NCBI RefSeq assembly: GCF_001640805.2 | Contig: NC_066838.1 | Location: 3,875,101-3,939,100 of the forward strand | Reading direction: 5' to 3' | From: Lates calcarifer | Lineage: Eukaryota; Chordata; Actinopteri; Centropomidae | DNA length: 64,000 bases | Shown here: one piece after another, positions 44,560 through 58,200 of the stretch | How the letters are laid out: every line of letters begins with the position of its first letter | How positions within the stretch are numbered: the first letter of the stretch is position 1 | The notes under the pieces: model-generated | Told to the model about the DNA's origin: nothing | Seen by the model: the letters and a program-made list of their open reading frames with translations, nothing else | Databases searched by the model: none | Translations under genes and position numbers: made by a program

Positions 44560-44775
44560 GCAAGTTAAAGGAATAGTAAAGACATTTTGGGAAATATGCT
44601 TATTACCTTTCTTGCTATGATGTGACACAAGACAGAGAAAGTTAGGAATTATTTATTAGCCTAGCCCTGGTTTTACAGGGCTACATGTTGGAGCAATTCT
44701 TGACCTTTGTACTAGTCTTTATACTAACCTGATAACTACTCCTGTTGTTTCTTAATATGTTAAACTATACCTTTA
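44560..44775 (+). repeat. Diverged TAGCTTAGC-family element
   Basis: It starts AAAGGAATAGTAAAGACATT and TTTGGGAAATATGCTTATTA, has a TTTATTAGCCTAGCC block, and ends in TTAAACTATACCTTTAAGG, a rough inverse of its start. It is weaker than the 14263 copy. Confidence 0.45.
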
Positions 44776-47046
44776 AGGCAAACAATATGCCTTTTTAAAA
44801 ACTTTTGGGTTTTTCCCATAGCAAAACTCTACCTCATGTACATAGAGAGGGAAAAGAAAAATATGAAATGAACCTTGAGCAAATCAAATAACACAGTTGG
44901 GGCTAAAGACCAGAAAGGAAAATTTGCTTTGCATTAAATTTCTCTTCCCTTTCCTTTCATGTTGTGCACTCAGAAATGCAAGTGTAAATATGTAGACACA
45001 TAGTCTATGTATCTGATTGTCTAAGGGTTATATGTACAGTATGTATCCATACTGAGACATATGCAAGTGTATAATGATAAACACCACATGTGAATAGCAG
45101 AGAATATATTTTCATGGTGTGTGTGTGTTCTGTGATGCTGCCACCCATGGTCAGAGGCAGCAGGGCTGAGAGGGCTAAAAGAGAAAGGATCTCTTCTGAC
45201 GGGTGTTACAGATCACTCAACTGACCACATTAACTTGTAACAATGTGAAGTGCTTGACCTAGACAGAGGCCTGTTCGCCAGCGCTGTAGTGAAATAAATC
45301 AAACCTTTAGAGGAGCATGCTGACAGAGGGGACTGGCGTAGAACAATCAGTTTAGGGAGAAAAGGACAAGGTCACAAGCTGACCCTAAAAAGATGTGTGG
45401 GGAAAGTGAAAAAAAAAAAATAATTGAAGAGGGGAAAAAGCTGGGGTTTTGCTTCTGGAGATCTTTGGGAAGCAAGAAGACTCATGGAAATGGGGAGAGA
45501 TGGAAAATCACAAGAAGATACAGGAAAAGAGAAGGTGCACTTTAAGCCTGATGGCCTGTCTGAAAGGAAGAGAGGAGAGAACAGAGACTAGAAGCAGAGC
45601 AGGGAGGGAGAGGGAGGGAATGACCCGAGGGATAACCTCTCTTTAGAGGGTAGTTAACACAAGAGAACTCCTCCTGTTCAGAAATAGAGAATGGGTAGTA
45701 AATGTGTTTCAGTCAAATTAGCAGTAAATCTTTACTGCAGGTTTATGTATGACCAAAGGTGGCGATCAGATAAAGTGAAAAAGGTTTGGTCTTTCCTTTC
45801 TTTATAGTTCCTCATTTTATGGACTGGTTTAAATTCTGATGTGATCTGGATGTAGTGAGCTAAGGCACACAACTTGCACCGATGAATTTGGGAGTTACTT
45901 TGTATTATATTATTTTGTATAATTTGCTAACTGAGTCTCCTGAAACAGATATAGCAGATTTAGCACACTCAAAAAGCACATTTTACCTCCTGTGATTACT
46001 ACAAACCATGTGATCAGAGGTGATCGCAAGTCTGCTCAAATCCACTCCAGCATTAAACATATTGACACACAGACCAGGACAATAAAATAGTATCCTATCC
46101 AAAGTAGTTAAATGGAATATAATTTGGACACTGTACAACTCAGGTCCCTGGTCTAGTCTGGGTTACTAGGAACTGAGTGGACCTGTGAAGATCTCCCCCA
46201 GGGTTCTAAATTATTTATTTGAAATTTGAAATACTGTTTGAGAATGGGAAGAACTTAAGTATTTGATCTGTCATGATTTGGTTGCATTCAAATTCTCAGC
46301 GTATATGTGCATCAGGCTGTGTTTTGTAAAGTTTACCTTTGCCATATCAGGAACACGGCTATTGTTCTCTTAGCTAAGGCAAAACTGATAGCTAACGAAT
46401 GGTGCTGAACAGATAGCAAACCCATCCATGAAGTAATGTGAAAAAGCGTTTTGGATTCAACACCATATATGGAAAAATCATGGCAAATGTAAGGCTGTTT
46501 TATGACTTAGGAAAACACAACTCTCTACTGAGGCAATTATCACATTTGAAATAATTTGGGCAAATTACCTGTTAGTTCGAATATTTTCAAGATTTCTTCT
46601 ACAAAGTCATATCCCTTACCTCTCTTAAATACCAACAATAATGTATGTGCACCCCAAGTGACAGTGAATAACAGGCACACAGAGCCAGTAGAAAGATAGA
46701 GCAGATAAAAACTTTATGACCTTTGTTTCCATCGCTGTCTCTACTTCCATCACAGTTTGTGATTCGGTCATTTTAAGACAAGCTGTAAAGTTTACCACCT
46801 GACACACTGTTGCTCCTGTAATTCTTTGTGTGTGATTGTGAGGCAGCTAAAGAAAGAAAAAGTCCAACGAGTCGTTGACTGACGTGTGAATTAAATCAGG
46901 GTCCTGCAATAAATGCATTGAGTTTTATGGGGCAGACCTAGATTAATAGATAATTTATTGTTATCATTGTTCTTACTGTGTGCAATTATTCACATATTCA
47001 TATTCAAAATGATACATTTTTAAGAAACAGTCACACAAGAAAGCAG

Positions 47047-47058
47047 CCCCCCCCCCCC
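47047..47058. repeat. Poly(C) run
   Basis: Twelve consecutive C residues; the exact length is prone to sequencing error. Confidence 0.9.
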
Positions 47059-47828
47059 AATAAATCCAATTACACATTAGTTGATCAAAGATAACATTTT
47101 AAAAATGCAAATGATTAATTCCTTGTTGCTTGCTTCACTGATTTTCTCATGCATGTATTTGTGACTGACTAATTGGGCTGGAATCACAACTGGTGAGTAT
47201 TAATGTGTGTTCATGTAAAATGGAAATCTATAGGACTAAACACACATGCTTCTGTTTCTCTTGCCTGAGTGGCATGCTAATGACGATGGCGTAGCTGCTG
47301 TGGTTTTCACGCTGCTGCTCATCCCAGACCTGCTCTCCATCATGTAGCCCTCTGATAGTTAATCCCCATGTGGTAATGAGCTGAGGCAGAGTAATGAAAT
47401 GCACTGTGTGTCTCTCTGTACGTTTATGGTGGAGGTGGGGTGTCCCCTTGTGAGTATATGCATATGTACAGATCTATACAGTTACAGTGGTTAGATAGAG
47501 GATGGGAATTAGTGGGGCGGGGGAAGGGGAAGACAAGGAGGTGTGTGAGCTGGGATACTTCTGAAGTGATGAGGAGGAAGAAACAACAAGAACCTGTCTC
47601 TGTACGGATCTCTGCTTTGGTGTAAGCTGCTATGTACCGCACATAGATCACATGAGAGCAGCCTACACAGCATTTACAATAACAGACATATACACATGCA
47701 CACACAAGTATGCACTTTTGGACTGTGGCTTTCCATCCTTTGCTGGCAGAGTATAGTCAATGGCTAGCTACCTTTTAACCCTGCAGTGGTAAGTCATTCA
47801 GTCCCCAATTCTCCTGCTGACCAGGCAA

Positions 47829-47852
47829 GACACACACACACACACACACACC
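47829..47852. repeat. (CA)n microsatellite
   Basis: About eleven CA units followed by CA-rich imperfect sequence. Confidence 0.9.
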
Positions 47853-48137
47853 ACACCGCACCCGCACACATGCTTGCACCCAGTTGGTCGCACTCGGGGA
47901 ATATCGCCCTCACCCTCAGATATATTCCAGAGGGAACAATCTCTCTCACTCCCTCCACATGGCCCCTAAAATGCTCACATCAACCCCCCGTGTGCCCCTC
48001 CTCCTAAACGCCCTCGTTGAACCCATGGCATGTGTGTGCAAGGCCCGCCTACTCAGTGGCCATTACAATGTCTGTGGATCATCCGCAGGTCTTGCTTGGT
48101 GCTTGAGGTGGGGGGCATTGGGGTGTGTATGTGAATG

Positions 48138-48168
48138 TGTGTGTGTGTGAGGAGAGAGAGAGAGAGGG
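48138..48168. repeat. (TG)n then (AG)n short microsatellite
   Basis: A few TG units followed by GAGAGAGAGAGAG. Confidence 0.8.
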
Positions 48169-50884
48169 AAAGCAGAGACAAAGGGAGAAACCAACATCTA
48201 CTTGTTAAATAAACAGAAGTAATAATAGTTTGTTACATTGTTGCAAAGTGCCAAAGTTCTCTATAAATTTAAAACATCAACAACATAGAAATAGTTCAGT
48301 ATTTCATTTTTAGCTAGATATTTTTGATTATTCATTCTTTAAACTGTTTTTGATGTATTATTATCATTTTGTTGAATACATTATAAAAAAGTGGCACTGA
48401 AAAAGAAATAGGGCTGCAACAATGAAGTACTACACAAAATTAATCAATGAATCATCTTTTTTTTAAAGCAAAATGACCCCACCTTTACATAAAAATTCTA
48501 AATTAGTATTAATTGCAGCCCTACAAAAATAAAAACAGTACCAAGATAGACATATCATCTCCTTTACCTCACTTGCACTAACACACTGAACCACCCCACC
48601 ACAAAAAAAATACAATACAATACAGTATTAATAATACAATTACATTGTATTAATAATAAATTAATAAATACAATACAAAATGCTCTCAGTCCTCCTGGTG
48701 AACAGTATTTTCTACACAGAGACAGTAAATAAATTAATAGAAAAACAACTGGATTTCTCAGTTGAAAAGAATATAGTGATATGCAGTGACTATGTGGCTC
48801 ACCAATCTTCTTTCTATCTGTACAAGAACTGCTTGTCACAACTGCTGATGATAATAATTAACAATTACTAAATAAAAAAAAAAATCAATCAACAAAATTG
48901 TACTGTCTTGTCTAGCAGGCAGAGCTGGCTGGGCCCTGTTTTTGGTGGGTATCTTCTAGTCTCTTGTGCCTATCTCTGTATCAGTCTTGGCCATCAGTGA
49001 GGGTGGAGGCTCAGTGGCGACTGAAGCCACTGTTGCAACTTTCAATTTCTATCAGTAACAAAGATGCTTTGGGTCAGTGTGAGTGAAACATGAGTAATTT
49101 GATGAGCAAGGACTCAAGGCAATGTTTCCTGAAAGACAGATGAATCCCCTTCATGTGTTTACATGCATGCATCTGTGTGTTTGCATCAGTGAAGCTGCAG
49201 CAACATCAGCCAATGAACAAAGATTCCTGTTGAAATGACCATTCCCTGACTAAAATGTGACCTGAGCCTCAGGCAACACTGACTGCTGTATAGGAACACA
49301 ATAATACAAAACGCTTCTTCAGCAGCAATCATGAGTGTCTTACAACACAATACTCCATTCTCACCATGTTCAAATGACTGGAAATGCTGTTAATTTATAA
49401 ATCGCCATTGCCTTGCCTACCACTGCACACTGTACAAGTCTGAAAGGTTTGAGTTGTTTCTTGTAGGCTTGAGTGGTTAGTTGCTGATACTTATGGCAAC
49501 TGCAAGTCAAGGCTTGTGCTTGTTCTACCATTCAGAGTTGTAAAATGTGGGTCACACTGGGTTTTCACCTGGAGTTATCTTATGTGTCTTGTGATAAGAC
49601 CAGCTGCTAGGAAGACATTTTTTTCCTCCAATGCCTAAAAAAAAGTGATAGAACTCTCTTAATACAAGTGTCTTTTAAAATATCTTGCATAAAATATTCA
49701 ATATAGTCTAATACTTCTGAGCACTCTGCACTTAGTGGAATACAGTGTTTCATTAGCTGCATTGTCTACACTGTAGCAGCATAGCATCTACAATAAGGAA
49801 GATGCAGTGCATTTTTAAAATGTGTCTTAAACAGGAAGAAATGTAAACAGGAAGAAATTGTGATGTTTATGAAGAGACAAATTGATACTTTGCAGTATTT
49901 TACTGAAAAATACTGAAAAGCAGTTGACTGACCCTCATTAATTTATGTGATTTAATAAACTCAGATCTACATTGAATAAAATGTATGATATATTAGCTAG
50001 GACATTTTGATCTAAATTCCTTGAACATACAAAGCTACCACATTGTTTTGCTGAAACTGTGTAATATAGTATCTTATATCTCCCTGGCCCTAGTTTCTGT
50101 TCATCTGTTTGCACCCCTTTATTGCCTGCAGTGAGTGGCAGAGCCCACCTGTTACACACCACTGTCATGCAAAAGACAACAGCACAGCACTGTTAACACG
50201 CACCTGGCCACATTCTGCCCTGATCACCTTCAACACAAACCTCGCTCTCACTCTCACTGCCTCTTTTTAGCTTTTTCTTCATCCAAATGTCTACATGTTG
50301 CAATGTAACATCTAAGGTAAATACTATTATTGAAATTACTATTCATATAAATTAATTATTATTATGATGTCCTCTACAATGTATGCCTGGATGGTCACAG
50401 AATATAACAAATGTTCATTTACACAGAAAGTTAGATTCAAAGCTTGCATACAATAGATAGGATAACATATTTTTGTAGGCCAACCTGGACGTTAGCATCA
50501 CCCTGGTTCCCTCAACAAAAAGTGCAGTAATCCAAAACCAAAAAAATAAACTCTGTGATAATAATAGTTTGTGATACTTACATATTTTGTTAAGCCAAGA
50601 TCATCACTACACCCACTGAACCTAAATACAATTGGGTTGTAAAATGCTCATATTAGGCTCTAAACCAACTACACCACAGTCACATGACCAGGTAAGAACT
50701 GATTTTATAGGAGTGTAATGCTGAATGGGTGAAGTACTCTTTTAAACTATACAGCTGGTTTAAGTCTTAGCTGTTCCACAAACTCAGATCTAACATGATC
50801 AGACTGATCTATAAGAACGGGGAAAAAAAAAAAAAATTAAATAGAAACTAACAAAAATAGAATACACAGAAAAACATCTGAAAT

Positions 50885-51085
50885 TCAATCATTTATTATC
50901 TATACCACTTATCCGTTACAGGTCATGGGCGGCTGGAGCCTATCCCAGCTGACATTGGGCACACTGTAGGATCACCAGCCCATCACAGGGCGAACATATT
51001 GACAACCAACCATTAACACTCACATTCACACCTACAGACAATTTAGAGTCACCAATTGACCTAAGCTGCTTGTCTTTCTAGTATC
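50885..51085 (+). repeat. GGAGCCTATCCCAGCTGACA dispersed repeat, copy 1
   Basis: It has CGGCTGGAGCCTATCCCAGC, CATTCACACCTACAGACAAT and TTTAGAGTCACCAATTGACC in order. From memory this is one of the most abundant teleost repeats. It is truncated at its 3' end compared with copy 2. Confidence 0.75.
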
Positions 51086-51159
51086 TTCAATCCCCATGGT
51101 ATATGAGGAATAGTAGTGGACATTTTCATTGTTGTTTGATTTTATATGTTATAATTATA

Positions 51160-51455
51160 TTACATTTACTCATTTGGCAGATGCTTTTAATCAAAGCGAC
51201 TTACAAATGAGGGACAGCATTTAAGTTTCAGTTCAGTAGGGGACTTGAAGTAAGTACTACATCTATAAGGCAAAGCACAAGTGTATCAGTTAAAGAATAA
51301 GTGCATCAAAAGTCCAGGTTAGAGGCGCTCTTGGAAGAGATGAGTCTTCAAGAAATTCTTGAAAATAGAAAGGTACACCCACACTCTTATAGTATTTGGG
51401 GGTTTGTTCCACTGTCTGCGAACCACAAAGAAGAGCAGTCTGGACTATGGACTGG
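51160..51455 (+). repeat. CATTTGGCAGATGCTTTTAA dispersed repeat
   Basis: ACATTTACTCATTTGGCAGA, AAAGCGACTTACAAATGAGG, GGAAGAGATGAGTCTTCAAG and the CCACTGTCTGCGAACCACAA block match in order a common fish repeat I recognise from memory. Frames across it are not genes. Confidence 0.7.
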
Positions 51456-53399
51456 CTGCAACTGAGAAGAAGCATAAGCCATTTGTAACTGCTGATGGAA
51501 ATGCACACAAATCTGATTCTTTATTTTTGCAAGATTTTTCATTTTTACTCAAAATTTACTTAACAGATGGAAGGAACTATGGCTTTAGTGCATCTTACTT
51601 TCTCTCGCCTGTACACAAAAGCATCAGTTAACACAGGGACACACACACACATACACAGAAAATGGTGCAATACAATGTCCAAAAAATTACCAGCAGATGT
51701 TCTTATCGTAATTAATTGTAATATGACTGGTTACATTCATGCCATTTATCATGTGATGAAACTGCAGGTAACAAAGATGGCTTTCTGTGAGCAGTGACAG
51801 ACATGACAAATCTGTCATCACTTTTCATCTGCCCTACATAATGTGTGTGTGTCTGGTGGTGTCTGTGTGTGTGCATGGGGGGTGGGATCGTATGCAGGAA
51901 GTACACAGCATCACAAATTGGAAGTAGCTTTAGTGAGTGGGATGAGGGGTGGGGGTGGGAGACCATGTGTTTTAGGAGACTGTCCTCCAAAATGAGGAAT
52001 TAAGATTCATTCTATATCTGACCCTGACCTCTGACCTTCACGAAAAGAGGCAGAAAAAATATAAAGCAGGAAAAGAGCAACGTTGTCAAAAATCATTAAA
52101 AAAAAAATTCTCTGTTTACCTTCCCTTGTTAAATTAGCAGTATATCTATCATCCCTATCTGACATTAATTGTAATTGAATAATAAATGAGAGCATGTTGT
52201 TAAACCTTATTTCAGCTCTCTGCAGCACAACAGCATTTTGCAGAGGAGAGAAGACAACACAGGAGCACGTTCAAATTCAGCTGGTCATTCATGCAAACCT
52301 TGTAAACATGTTGCCAGGTCACTTCTGTGATATATTTGCAGAAAAAAATAGATAGATCGATAAATAGATATTAAGCTATGTGCTCTTTTTTAATCATCTT
52401 GGACTCTCATCTTGGAGTCTTGGGGATGTTTTGACCTAGACTTGTCTTAGTCTTAGCTACTGATCTTGCCTATCAATTCTTTGGTCACAACAGAGGATTT
52501 TTTGCGTTCTCTATCGCTCTGTGCGTCCGCATCATGCATGGGTGTGTCCATGCGTGTGTGATCTGCCCTCTCCTGATATAGTTCCCATATCCACTGCCAC
52601 CTCAGTAACACTACATTTCCAGTCAGCAACCCTGAGCAACAGCATCATAAAAAATGGAAACATCATTATTAATTTGTCAAGAATATTTGGCCACTGACAA
52701 AACTAAGATGAGTAATACCCCCTGGCAGTGAACAAATCATGCAATAGACCACACTTATAAGCAAATATTGTGCAATGAATGTTGTGTGTACCTGCAAATT
52801 TCTCGAACAATTTACATGACATTGTGCCAAACACTACTTTTTTTGTATCTCAAATCTTGGAGACATCTCCTCAGACATGTAGGCTGAAAGTGGCAGTGCT
52901 GAAGATGAAAAGGAACAGATCAGGCAAAAGGCCAAGACGGTTGATGGTGTTTGACTCAGAAGCTACATCAAACACAATTAACACTGTGTAAAGTTTACTT
53001 AGTACTTCAAATGATTTCAGAGGTATATTTGTCTTCTCAGGACATAATGTTCATTTGACATTCATCAGCAATTTACTTCATAAACTGTTTGCTCTTGCCA
53101 ATGGGGTTTGCATACATATGAAAAACATAATTGCCTCATACACGAGTATGAAACTGAGATAAGGAAAGGGTTAATAGACCAGCCAGGTAGCCATGGAAAC
53201 AGACAGATGTGTGTGTGTATGTTTGTGTGTTTTGCATCTGAGGATATCCTCACCAACTATGCCACTGATATGTTGAACAGACCAAACAGCTGGAGATAAT
53301 TTTCCTTTCACTGCCCAAAATGTGTAAGTATGTCTGAGAAACAGAAAGTAATTATAAATGTTAATGGTGTTTAATGATGACGACAATAAAAACATTCAC

Positions 53400-53997
53400 T
53401 AAATATTCTTCATCATGTCACGTGGTGCGTATTTGCACTTTCACCAAGGAGCAGAAGCACCACTGTGTCGAAGTCTGCAAGGATCTCCATCAGCAGGCTT
53501 GGGATGACCCAACCTTAATGTCTAGGATCATTGGTCTTTGCAGTGGAAGACCAATGCAGTGGTCTCCAGGACCAAAAAATGTGCTTCTTGTTTGTCTTTG
53601 ACATTTACGAGGTTGTGCACCATGAATCTGTCTTTTAGGCGACAGTCAATGTTGAGTTCTACTGCACTATTCTAAGACGTCTGAGGGGGAACATTCAACA
53701 CAAATGACCTGAACTGTGGTGCGATGGCAAATGGGTGCTCCATCATGATTACACACCTACTCACAGCACGCTTTTTTGGCCACATCAACACAATCACCAC
53801 TCCCCTTCTCACCAGATTTGACTCCTCATCCCCAAAATGAAATTCACGTGAAAGGTCTGTATTCTGACAGAGTAGAGGAAGTCCGACACATGTCGCAGAT
53901 GGTCCTTGACATGCTCACAGAATGGTACTTACAGGGAGTGTTCCAAGCATGGCAGGTTCACAACAAGCAGTGTATCAGCCAAAATGTAAATTAGGTA
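53400..53997 (+). pseudogene. Decayed mariner-type transposase
   Basis: In several broken frames the sequence gives H-H-C-V-E-V-C-K-D-L, D-D-P-T-L-M-S-R-I-I, Q-W-S-P-G-P-K, V-V-H-H-E-S-V, L-R-R-L-R-G, K-W-V-L-H-H-D and S-P-D-L-T-P. It ends V-F-Q-A-W-Q-V-H-N-K-Q-C-I-S. These follow the order of the mariner-family DDD transposase catalytic and C-terminal parts. Stops and frameshifts split it throughout, the first aspartate region (G-D-E-T) is altered, and the N-terminal DNA-binding half was not found. It is an inactive fossil. Confidence 0.8.
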
Positions 53998-54000
53998 TAT

Positions 54001-54035
54001 ATATAATTTATTTATTTATTTATTTTTTGGGGGGG
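54001..54035. repeat. (ATTT)n and poly(G) run
   Basis: ATTTATTT units are followed by nine G residues, directly between the mariner remnant and the next repeat. Confidence 0.85.
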
Positions 54036-54275
54036 GGTTGTATGGGTGCAGTCACTGGAGCCTATCCCAGCTGCAAGAGGTGGGGTACACCAGTCCCTCA
54101 CAGGGCCAACATATACAGAAAACAACCACTCACACTCACATTCACTCCTACGGGCAGTTTAGAGTCACCAGTTAACCTAATGCATGTCTTTGGATGGTGG
54201 GAGGAAGCCAGAGTATCCAGAGAAAACCCACACAGGCACAAGGAGAAACACGCAAACTTGCACGCCCTTATCTGC
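54028..54275 (+). repeat. GGAGCCTATCCCAGCTGACA dispersed repeat, copy 2
   Basis: GGAGCCTATCCCAGCTGCAA, CACACTCACATTCACTCCTA, TTTAGAGTCACCAGTTAACC, TAATGCATGTCTTTGGATGG and GGAGAAACACGCAAACTTGC occur in order. It is in the same orientation as copy 1 and more complete at its 3' end. Confidence 0.78.
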
Positions 54276-54679
54276 TGAATAATATAATAATAATATGAGA
54301 TATACTCAATTATCCTCACAAAGATAGTGCACAAAACTGACAAATATACAGAATATGTAGAGCAAACATGTATAATTAACATAAATTCTGCATGCATGCA
54401 ACATATGGCAGGCACATGTCAGCATAATGCATAAACAAATGCCTTCCCGCTATCAAGCAGATCTTTGATCAGCTAATGCCTACTTCTGCAAAAAGTATAT
54501 GTTCATCACACCACTAAAAGAGATACATTGAACTTAGAATATTATTAATAGTTGGGGCATAGGTCCATTTTTTGTAAACTATTTTGAATATAACAGTAAT
54601 GCCACTAGGATAAGGATGGATATATCTATACATTTGTATTGTCAACAAATCTCATGAAAAGACCAAAACCAATAATGAG

Positions 54680-55000
54680 TCAGTCTGTATCTCAATACTT
54701 TTGGACTATCTTGCCCAGGGACATTGTGCGGACATTCATGATCCCTAGAGGATGAATTCTACTGAACATATTCCCATTCCAGTCAGCTCTACTTTGTGTG
54801 TCATGCAAATAAGCAAATGTTGTCAAGCAAACATGCTAAACAAAGATACTGAACATGCTAAACATCAACATGTTAGAACTGTTGAGCATGCTGACATTAG
54901 CCTTTAGCTCAAAGAACCCAATACAACTTGAATGTACCTTAGACATTGTCACAGAGTTGCTCGTGGCTGTAGAGTCTTGTTTATAGTTTTTGCACAAGAC
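54680..55000 (+). repeat. Dispersed repeat (GGATGGATTGC family), copy 4
   Basis: CATTCATGATCCCTAGAGGA, AACATGCTAAACATCAACAT, GAGCATGCTGACATTAGCCT and GTGGCTGTAGAGTCTTG are in family order; the central part is deleted. Confidence 0.65.
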
Positions 55001-56673
55001 AAGCACAACAATGGTTTCTATATGGCAAACAAACACATACACGCACAATACTTGTTAGTAGGTTGACTACATTGTGGGTTGTGCTGATTTTGTATATAAG
55101 CTGAGTAAGGCATAATCACTTGCCACCAGAGGCAGAGGCCTGTCAGCCTGCTGTGACCACTTACAGTATGCTGTAGAGCACGCCCACTTCCAAAAATAGC
55201 AACTAAGGAATCAGCTGATCATTATACTTATCTAATTGATGGTCTGGCCACTGTCACCTGACGGAAAGATACCATGCCCCCACCACCCCAACCCACCCCA
55301 CCCCTCACACACACACACAGATTGTAACTGGGCCTAAAACAAGAAACTTGGAGCCAGAATGTCTCACAAGATCTTATCAGAGCTGACAGGATCCACGAGT
55401 CTCTCACACTGGTCCTCATCATTCCTCACATTCCTCATGGTTACATTTGCGGCATGGCCATGCTGTTGGCTCTTTACAGTTTAAGGCACCATACAGAGCT
55501 GGCCGAAGGCACGATGCACCCGCTCTGCTGGTCTTGTGACTCTCTTTCCCAGAGCTGCTGACAGTCAGACCTTTGGAAATGACGTAGACTGGCATGCACC
55601 ATATGCATTGCAGCGACTCAGGGAAGAGTGAGAGGGGGTCTGCACAAGCACAGAGAGGAGAGTGTCCGAGCCTTTTTAACGGAGGGTCAGCCTGACACTG
55701 ATGTCATCTGTGACCGTTGGGCATGAGATGACTCCACAGCTCCCTGCCTCCATGGCTCCTTTTCCATATAAGGATGTCTCCATTCATATTACAGCTCAGT
55801 TATTATTAGTAAGGCTGCAGTACAGTTGGTTTTTCAGTGCGGGAAAGGCAAACTGCTCATATTCACATCACTGTTGTGTTTTGCAGAGACATGCCAAAAT
55901 AAATATAAATGAACAAAAAAGATATAATAAATTATCATTTTGTAATTGCTCACTATGTTGCGTCACATGATTTACTCTTTCTAGTGATGTCATCGGCAGC
56001 TCTGCTTTTGGGTAAAAGCCACTTCATGTAACAAGAGGGGACACCATTTATTCTACCATACGTTGTAACATTGTCATCAGTGACCTTCAGCAGTGTTATT
56101 TGATCAGAGCACCTGACACATTACTCTTTCCTCTGGATTCTTCTTAAATAACACAGATGTGACCTTTTAGTGTGTGTATATTCACATTCAGACACACACA
56201 GACAGGCACACACCCAAAACATGAGTTGGAAATACTTTCTGATGAGCCTCTCTTGATCCACTGGGGGCTCCCTCATGCCAGCTTTTGTGCTGTCCCACAC
56301 AAACACTGACGCACACATACATCAGTAGTGAAACCTGACCTACCGTCTGCACTCGACAGCTGCACCCAGTGTGGGTCCTCTTTCCCTGTGAAGGCATAAC
56401 TATGCATAACCATCAGCACTAAACCTGAGATTCCCCTATTAATAACACACTGGTGGGAATCACACTTTGGCAGATACATATCCTAAACTCTTCTTGGTGA
56501 AAGTATAATGAGGTGAAACTCTTAAAAACAGCGAGGAGCTCAGAGATGCTCCAAACCACTTCATTATATCTGGTTTACAGCACATTCAAACCTGGCTGTG
56601 CTGTAAATAATTTAACAGCGGTGTGTAACTGAAGACGAGATGTGTGTTAAAAGAGAAAAGGAGGGATTCCCTG

Positions 56674-56734
56674 GGTGTGTGTGTGTATGTGTGAGTGGGT
56701 GGGTGGTTGGTTTTCTGTGTGTGTGTGTGTGTGT
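56674..56734. repeat. (TG)n imperfect microsatellite
   Basis: Two TG runs are separated by GTGGGTGGGTGGTTGG-type sequence. Confidence 0.9.
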
Positions 56735-57511
56735 ACAAGTTGTGCTAAGCAAGGGAAGTCCCCTCCCCTCGTTTCTGCCTCTGCAGTGAGCCTCACCCAT
56801 CCAACAGCCAATCAGATCACAGCTCGTGGAGAGGAGAGAATGATGGGGAAGCCATGCTAGGGATGGTGCTTACCTGCAGTGATGGGCGTAGGTGTCTGTG
56901 TGTGTATGTGCAAAATGCTTACGTAAATGTAACTTTTACATGTGTATGCTATAAATGTGTGTGAAAATACACAATTTTGTTTGTTTGTTTCCTTCACTGA
57001 TTCTGACCTGCATGACTCAAGTGTGCATCAGTGCAAGTGCACACACACACGAAAAGATGGAATGAGAAAGAGCAGTAAAGATGTAGAAATGACAGCAAAC
57101 AGTTTGAAATGTGTGCATATTCTGTGCACCTCTACTGCTGAATGATAATTTGATTCAGTATTATGTTTAAAATGACTCAATCCTGAGAAGATTTCAAGGA
57201 CACTGCATCAATTTCACTTACACTTACTGACAAAACTTACATAAGGACTGACAGGTACTGACAGTTATTCAATAGAATATTGCCATTTTAGACCAAGACT
57301 GGCAAGGAAAGGAGGAGAGTGTTGGAATGCATGGTGTGCAAGCATCAGCTCCTGGAGCTCTAATAGTGTGCCTCTAGTTGAAAATAATACACCTTTTAAT
57401 CAAATGCCTAACATGGCTTATGTCAAGTTGGAGACAAGTCCTAGCATATTGAAGACCGAAGTCAAGACCAAAGCCAATAAAACAAAGAATTCAGTATTCT
57501 CTGTACTGCTG

Positions 57512-57596
57512 TGGTTTTGTTTTTTGTTTTTTTGTTTGTTTGTTTGTTTGTTTGTTTTTTGTTTGTTTGTTTTGTTTTGTTTTGTTCTGTTTTTGT
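57512..57596. repeat. (TTTG)n microsatellite
   Basis: An imperfect run of TTTG and TTTTG units of about 85 bases. The phenylalanine-rich and asparagine/lysine-rich frames here are artefacts. Confidence 0.92.
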
Positions 57597-57759
57597 ACAT
57601 AGAGTACAGTCCATACTGTGCATAGAACTACATGTCTAAAATGAGGTTGCTTGGTTGTGACAAACTGGAGAATAAGCATTAATTGCACTTGTAAATTACA
57701 GTTCCAAATGAGTATTTTTCATCTCTATTGGGAACTGACAGCTGAGGAGCTTTTGCTAT

Positions 57760-58200
57760 GACAGCTCTGTGAGGCTGCACTGCTAACATTAGCATACTAA
57801 CATGCTTATTTTTAACAGGTATAATGTTTATTATGTTCCCAGTCTTACATTGGGCTAATATTTGCTAATTAACACTTAACACATTGTACAGCTGAGGCTC
57901 ATCACTGACTTTGCACAAAGTGTGTCATAACCCACAGTACTGGACAAATTAAAGTTTTGACTAGATGAAATTAAGGGTTCATAAAAGTTATTGCAGTTCA
58001 TCCTGAGGGAAACATTAAATGTCATGGCAATGCATCCAATAGCTGTCAGGACATTTCACTATTATTCAGTGAGTAGATGTTGAGATATTTCATAGGCAAA
58101 GCCATAATTTTGACCTACTTTTGGCACTAGAAGAAAAGTCATGGCATCACTGTCATCAGTAGAATGTCATGGAAATTTAGTGGAAATCCATGGCAAGAGC
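57760..58200 (-). repeat. Dispersed repeat (GGATGGATTGC family), copy 5, inverted
   Basis: CACTGCTAACATTAGCATAC, TTCATCCTGAGGGAAACATT, ATGTCATGGCAATGCATCCA and GAGATATTTCA fit the reverse strand of the family, although the internal order is partly rearranged. Confidence 0.5.

Larger units (their letters stand above)
43590..50880. other. Gene-poor stretch, no gene recognised
   Basis: It contains a diverged TAGCTTAGC-type repeat near 44560-44775, a poly-C run, CA repeats and AG-rich patches. The 47250-47400 block is less AT-rich and has homeodomain-type TAAT motifs, but nothing firm. Confidence 0.5.
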
